24,521 nt of DNA. It comes from JBHHYU01 sp046757725 (GTDB lineage Bacteria > Desulfobacterota > Binatia > UBA9968). A program made the position numbers and the translations under genes. Below, piece by piece: positions 22,540 to 24,521 of this stretch (the stretch's first letter is position 1; every line of letters starts with the position of its first letter). The notes under the pieces were generated by a model. That model was not told the DNA's origin. It ran no database searches and saw nothing but the letters and a program-made list of their open reading frames with translations. Where the stretch lies: the NCBI GenBank assembly GCA_046757725.1, contig JBHHYU010000037.1, positions 1-24,521 on the forward strand, in the 5' to 3' direction.

Positions 22540-23840
22540 GTCTTGCTCACCGCCGCTATCGCATCTTTCAGAACCGACAAACCCTTTCGCAGTTGCTCCC
22601 GTGTCATCATCAACGGAGGAGCCAGCACTACAACGTTTTTATAAAAACCATCAGGTCCAAGCACCAGAACATCACGAGAGAAGCACTGATTGACAATTTG
22701 CTGTGTCCGCGCGGGATCGGGGGTTTTGGAGCTTTGACTCGCAACGATCTCGACGCCTATGAGCAGTCCCTTGCCTCTGATATCACCGATGAAGTCATAC
22801 CTATCCTTTAGCTCCTGGAGACTTTCAAGGGCCTCCTTGCCAAGCTTGAATGAATTTTCCACAAGCCCCTCTTCTTCCAGGATATCCAGGACCGCAAGTG
22901 CGGCAGTCGCAGCCAACGGGTTACCGGCGTAAGTAGTTGACATACTACCAGGGGTTGGAGCATCCATAATTTCAGCACTTCCAACTACTGCCGAACCTGG
23001 AATGCCAGAAGTTAAACCTTTAGACAGACAGAGAAGGTCAGGTTGCACCCCATCATGCTCAATGGCAAAGAGCTTGCCTGTTCGACCGAATCCGGCTTGG
23101 ATTTCATCAACAATGAGCAGTATCCCCTTCTTTCTGCACCATTGCTCGATCCTTTTTAGGTAGCCGGGAGGAGGGATAATCGTTCCGCCTGCTCCCTGGT
23201 ACGGCTCGATGAGTAAAGCGGCTACATCATCGGTTGACTCGGTATCGTAGACAAGATCCAGATGATCGACACAAAAGTACTCACACTCAGGAAAGGTCTT
23301 ACCAAAGGGACACCGATAACAATACGCGTAAGGGGCATGAATGACACTCCCGGAATAGGGGCCAAACCCTTTCTTCCTAGTTTTCTTTGCCCCCAGTGTC
23401 AGTGTAAAGTTAGTTCGACCGTGAAACGACATGTAAAACGACAGGATCTCCGCCTTGCCGGTAAAGTACCGGGCTAATTTGACTGCCGCCTCCACCGCCT
23501 CCGTACCTGTAGTGAGAAGATAAACCTTTTTAAGGTTGTCAGGTAGAAGCTGAACCAGTCGTTGGGCAAGTTTGATACGGGGTTCGTTCATACGATCATA
23601 ACAGGTCAACAAGCGTTGAACCTGGGAAGTAAGCGCCTCCACATATTTGGGTCGAGAATGGCCTATGTTCGCTACAAAAATACCCGAAGTGAAATCCAGG
23701 TATTCCTTCCCCTCGATATCCACGATGGTTACGTCATGGGCAGCTCTCCAGACGATAGGCAGATGCTCCGTATAAAAGCGCGGTTCCACTTGTTGTGACA
23801 GGTCGATGTAATGTTCCGTCTGAGTCTGTCCCTTACCCAT
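22536..23840 (-). CDS. Class III PLP-dependent aminotransferase
   Basis: The protein is 434 residues, normal for the GABA/ornithine/acetylornithine aminotransferase group. The PLP-binding pattern is complete: TTGTEAVEAAVKLAR at 110-124, FHGRT at 139-143, DEIQAGFGRTGK at 245-256 and Schiff-base Lys274 in CLSKGLTSG. A cysteine cluster CYRC-PFGK...C...C at 174-190 is a feature shared, from memory, with archaeal-type members and could bind a metal. It moves an amino group between an amino acid and an aldehyde or ketone; the substrate is not evident. It overlaps rpe upstream by 8 bases and the HAD gene downstream by 4, so the three form one translational unit. Confidence 0.9.
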   Translation of the reverse strand: MGKGQTQTEHYIDLSQQVEPRFYTEHLPIVWRAAHDVTIVDIEGKEYLDFTSGIFVANIGHSRPKYVEALTSQVQRLLTCYDRMNEPRIKLAQRLVQLLPDNLKKVYLLTTGTEAVEAAVKLARYFTGKAEILSFYMSFHGRTNFTLTLGAKKTRKKGFGPYSGSVIHAPYAYCYRCPFGKTFPECEYFCVDHLDLVYDTESTDDVAALLIEPYQGAGGTIIPPPGYLKRIEQWCRKKGILLIVDEIQAGFGRTGKLFAIEHDGVQPDLLCLSKGLTSGIPGSAVVGSAEIMDAPTPGSMSTTYAGNPLAATAALAVLDILEEEGLVENSFKLGKEALESLQELKDRYDFIGDIRGKGLLIGVEIVASQSSKTPDPARTQQIVNQCFSRDVLVLGPDGFYKNVVVLAPPLMMTREQLRKGLSVLKDAIAAVSKT

Positions 23841-24521
23841 AGAGTTTCGTCCTTTCCTTTTCCAAGAGGTCTCGCAGTTCTAAAACTGAGTCTTCAACAC
23901 CTTGGTGATGGAAGACGATGGATCCACAAACCAGGATATCGGCACCGAGGCGTGCGAAGGTTGCCACCGTTTTTTGATTAATCCCCCCATCGATCTCTAT
24001 TTCGAGTTTCGGAAACCTAGATTTCTGTAGGGCTTTAAGTTCTTGTACCCTTTGAAACGCCGTAGGCCCTGAGGCGACACCATAGGCGCCTGGTGGAATA
24101 TTCAAAAGTAAGACCGTATCCACTTGATTGAGCCACGGTGTTAACAGACCAAGGGGAGTATCGAGTTTCAATCCAAGGCCCACCTGTGCACCGCTATGGC
24201 GAAAGACCCTGATTGTCTGCTGGAGCTTTGAGGCTTCCACCGCTTCAATATGCAGCGAGACCCGGTCAGTAGCCTCCAGGGGCATTAGGTCGGCAAATTT
24301 ACCAGGCTCTTCAACCAACAAATGAATATCCAGCGGGATGCGAAACTTATCCTTTACAACTTTGACGAGTTCCACTGGGAAACCCAATGTAGGCGCAAAA
24401 TGACCATCCATAAGATCGATATGCACGCAGTCTGCCCCTGATGCTTCGAGTTCCCGGAATACTCGCTCCAGATTCAGAATATCCCCCCTGATGAGTGATG
24501 GGGCCAACTTTACCCGGTGAC
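23833..24521 (-). CDS. rpe: Ribulose-phosphate 3-epimerase, N-terminus beyond right edge
   Basis: This TIM-barrel enzyme interconverts ribulose 5-phosphate and xylulose 5-phosphate. Visible motifs are VKLAPSL at the start, VHIDLMDGHFAPTLGFP (metal ligands), DIHLLVEEP, SLHIEA and the phosphate-binding EIDGGIN and GADILVCGSIVF. The TTG at 24507 falls inside the conserved KLAPS strand, and the frame stays open (HRVK before it) to the window end. The true start is therefore a few codons past 24521 and the gene is only slightly truncated here. It overlaps the aminotransferase gene by 8 bases. Confidence 0.92.
   Translation of the reverse strand, partial: HRVKLAPSLIRGDILNLERVFRELEASGADCVHIDLMDGHFAPTLGFPVELVKVVKDKFRIPLDIHLLVEEPGKFADLMPLEATDRVSLHIEAVEASKLQQTIRVFRHSGAQVGLGLKLDTPLGLLTPWLNQVDTVLLLNIPPGAYGVASGPTAFQRVQELKALQKSRFPKLEIEIDGGINQKTVATFARLGADILVCGSIVFHHQGVEDSVLELRDLLEKERTKLYG

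Noticed and set aside
24128..24325. Plus-strand short frame near the right end
   Set aside because: It is antisense to rpe, which has clear motifs throughout this stretch.

Overview
The window looks like a piece of a chromosome from an uncultured Gram-negative bacterium. The Gram-negative signs are a multihaem c-type cytochrome, a TonB-type energy transducer, a lipoprotein, and an ECF sigma/anti-sigma pair. NPC-repeat secreted proteins, a bacterial CDC48-type AAA ATPase and UnbV/UnbU-like genes are, as far as I recall, common together in NC10 (Methylomirabilota)-like, Nitrospirota-like and deltaproteobacterial lineages. That placement is inference; no marker gene fixes the taxon. I saw no rRNA, tRNA, CRISPR array, transposase or phage gene, and no gene-free stretch longer than about 300 bases.

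Layout. (1) 1-589, minus: the 5' part of a secreted cysteine-repeat protein that runs off the left edge. It diverges from (2) 735-2048, plus: a membrane-anchored five-haem cytochrome. (3) 2163-3556, plus: an ECF sigma factor and its zinc-finger anti-sigma factor. (4) 6749 down to 3553, minus: a CDC48/VAT-like double AAA ATPase, a DUF1232 membrane protein and a YdjM-like membrane hydrolase. (5) 6880-10337, plus: a tightly packed three-gene envelope operon made of a TonB-like protein and two proteins built from repeats that pair a DxNxDGxxD loop with an aromatic strand. (6) 12990 down to 10346, minus: an UnbV-like (ASPIC/FG-GAP) protein translationally coupled to an UnbU/RnfD-like membrane protein. 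(7) 24521 down to 13097, minus: a long, closely spaced gene run.

Region 7 is the most interesting part. In transcription order it encodes ribulose-phosphate 3-epimerase, a class III aminotransferase, a HAD phosphatase, a PaaK-like adenylating enzyme with degenerate motifs, an amidohydrolase, an alpha/beta hydrolase, an archaeal-type 2-amino-3,7-dideoxyheptulosonate synthase homologue (DhnA/GriI family), a 3-dehydroquinate synthase II homologue (GriH family), an ABC-2 exporter, ribose-5-phosphate isomerase B and a second PaaK-like ligase. The GriI/GriH pair is known to make 3-amino-4-hydroxybenzoate, an o-aminophenol. Acid-activating ligases plus an amidohydrolase are the known enzyme set for closing benzoxazole rings on such aminophenols. 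I therefore infer an uncharacterised small-molecule (possibly benzoxazole-type) biosynthesis and export locus, fed by pentose-phosphate enzymes. The main alternative is that the GriI/GriH-like pair is the organism's ordinary aromatic amino-acid route.
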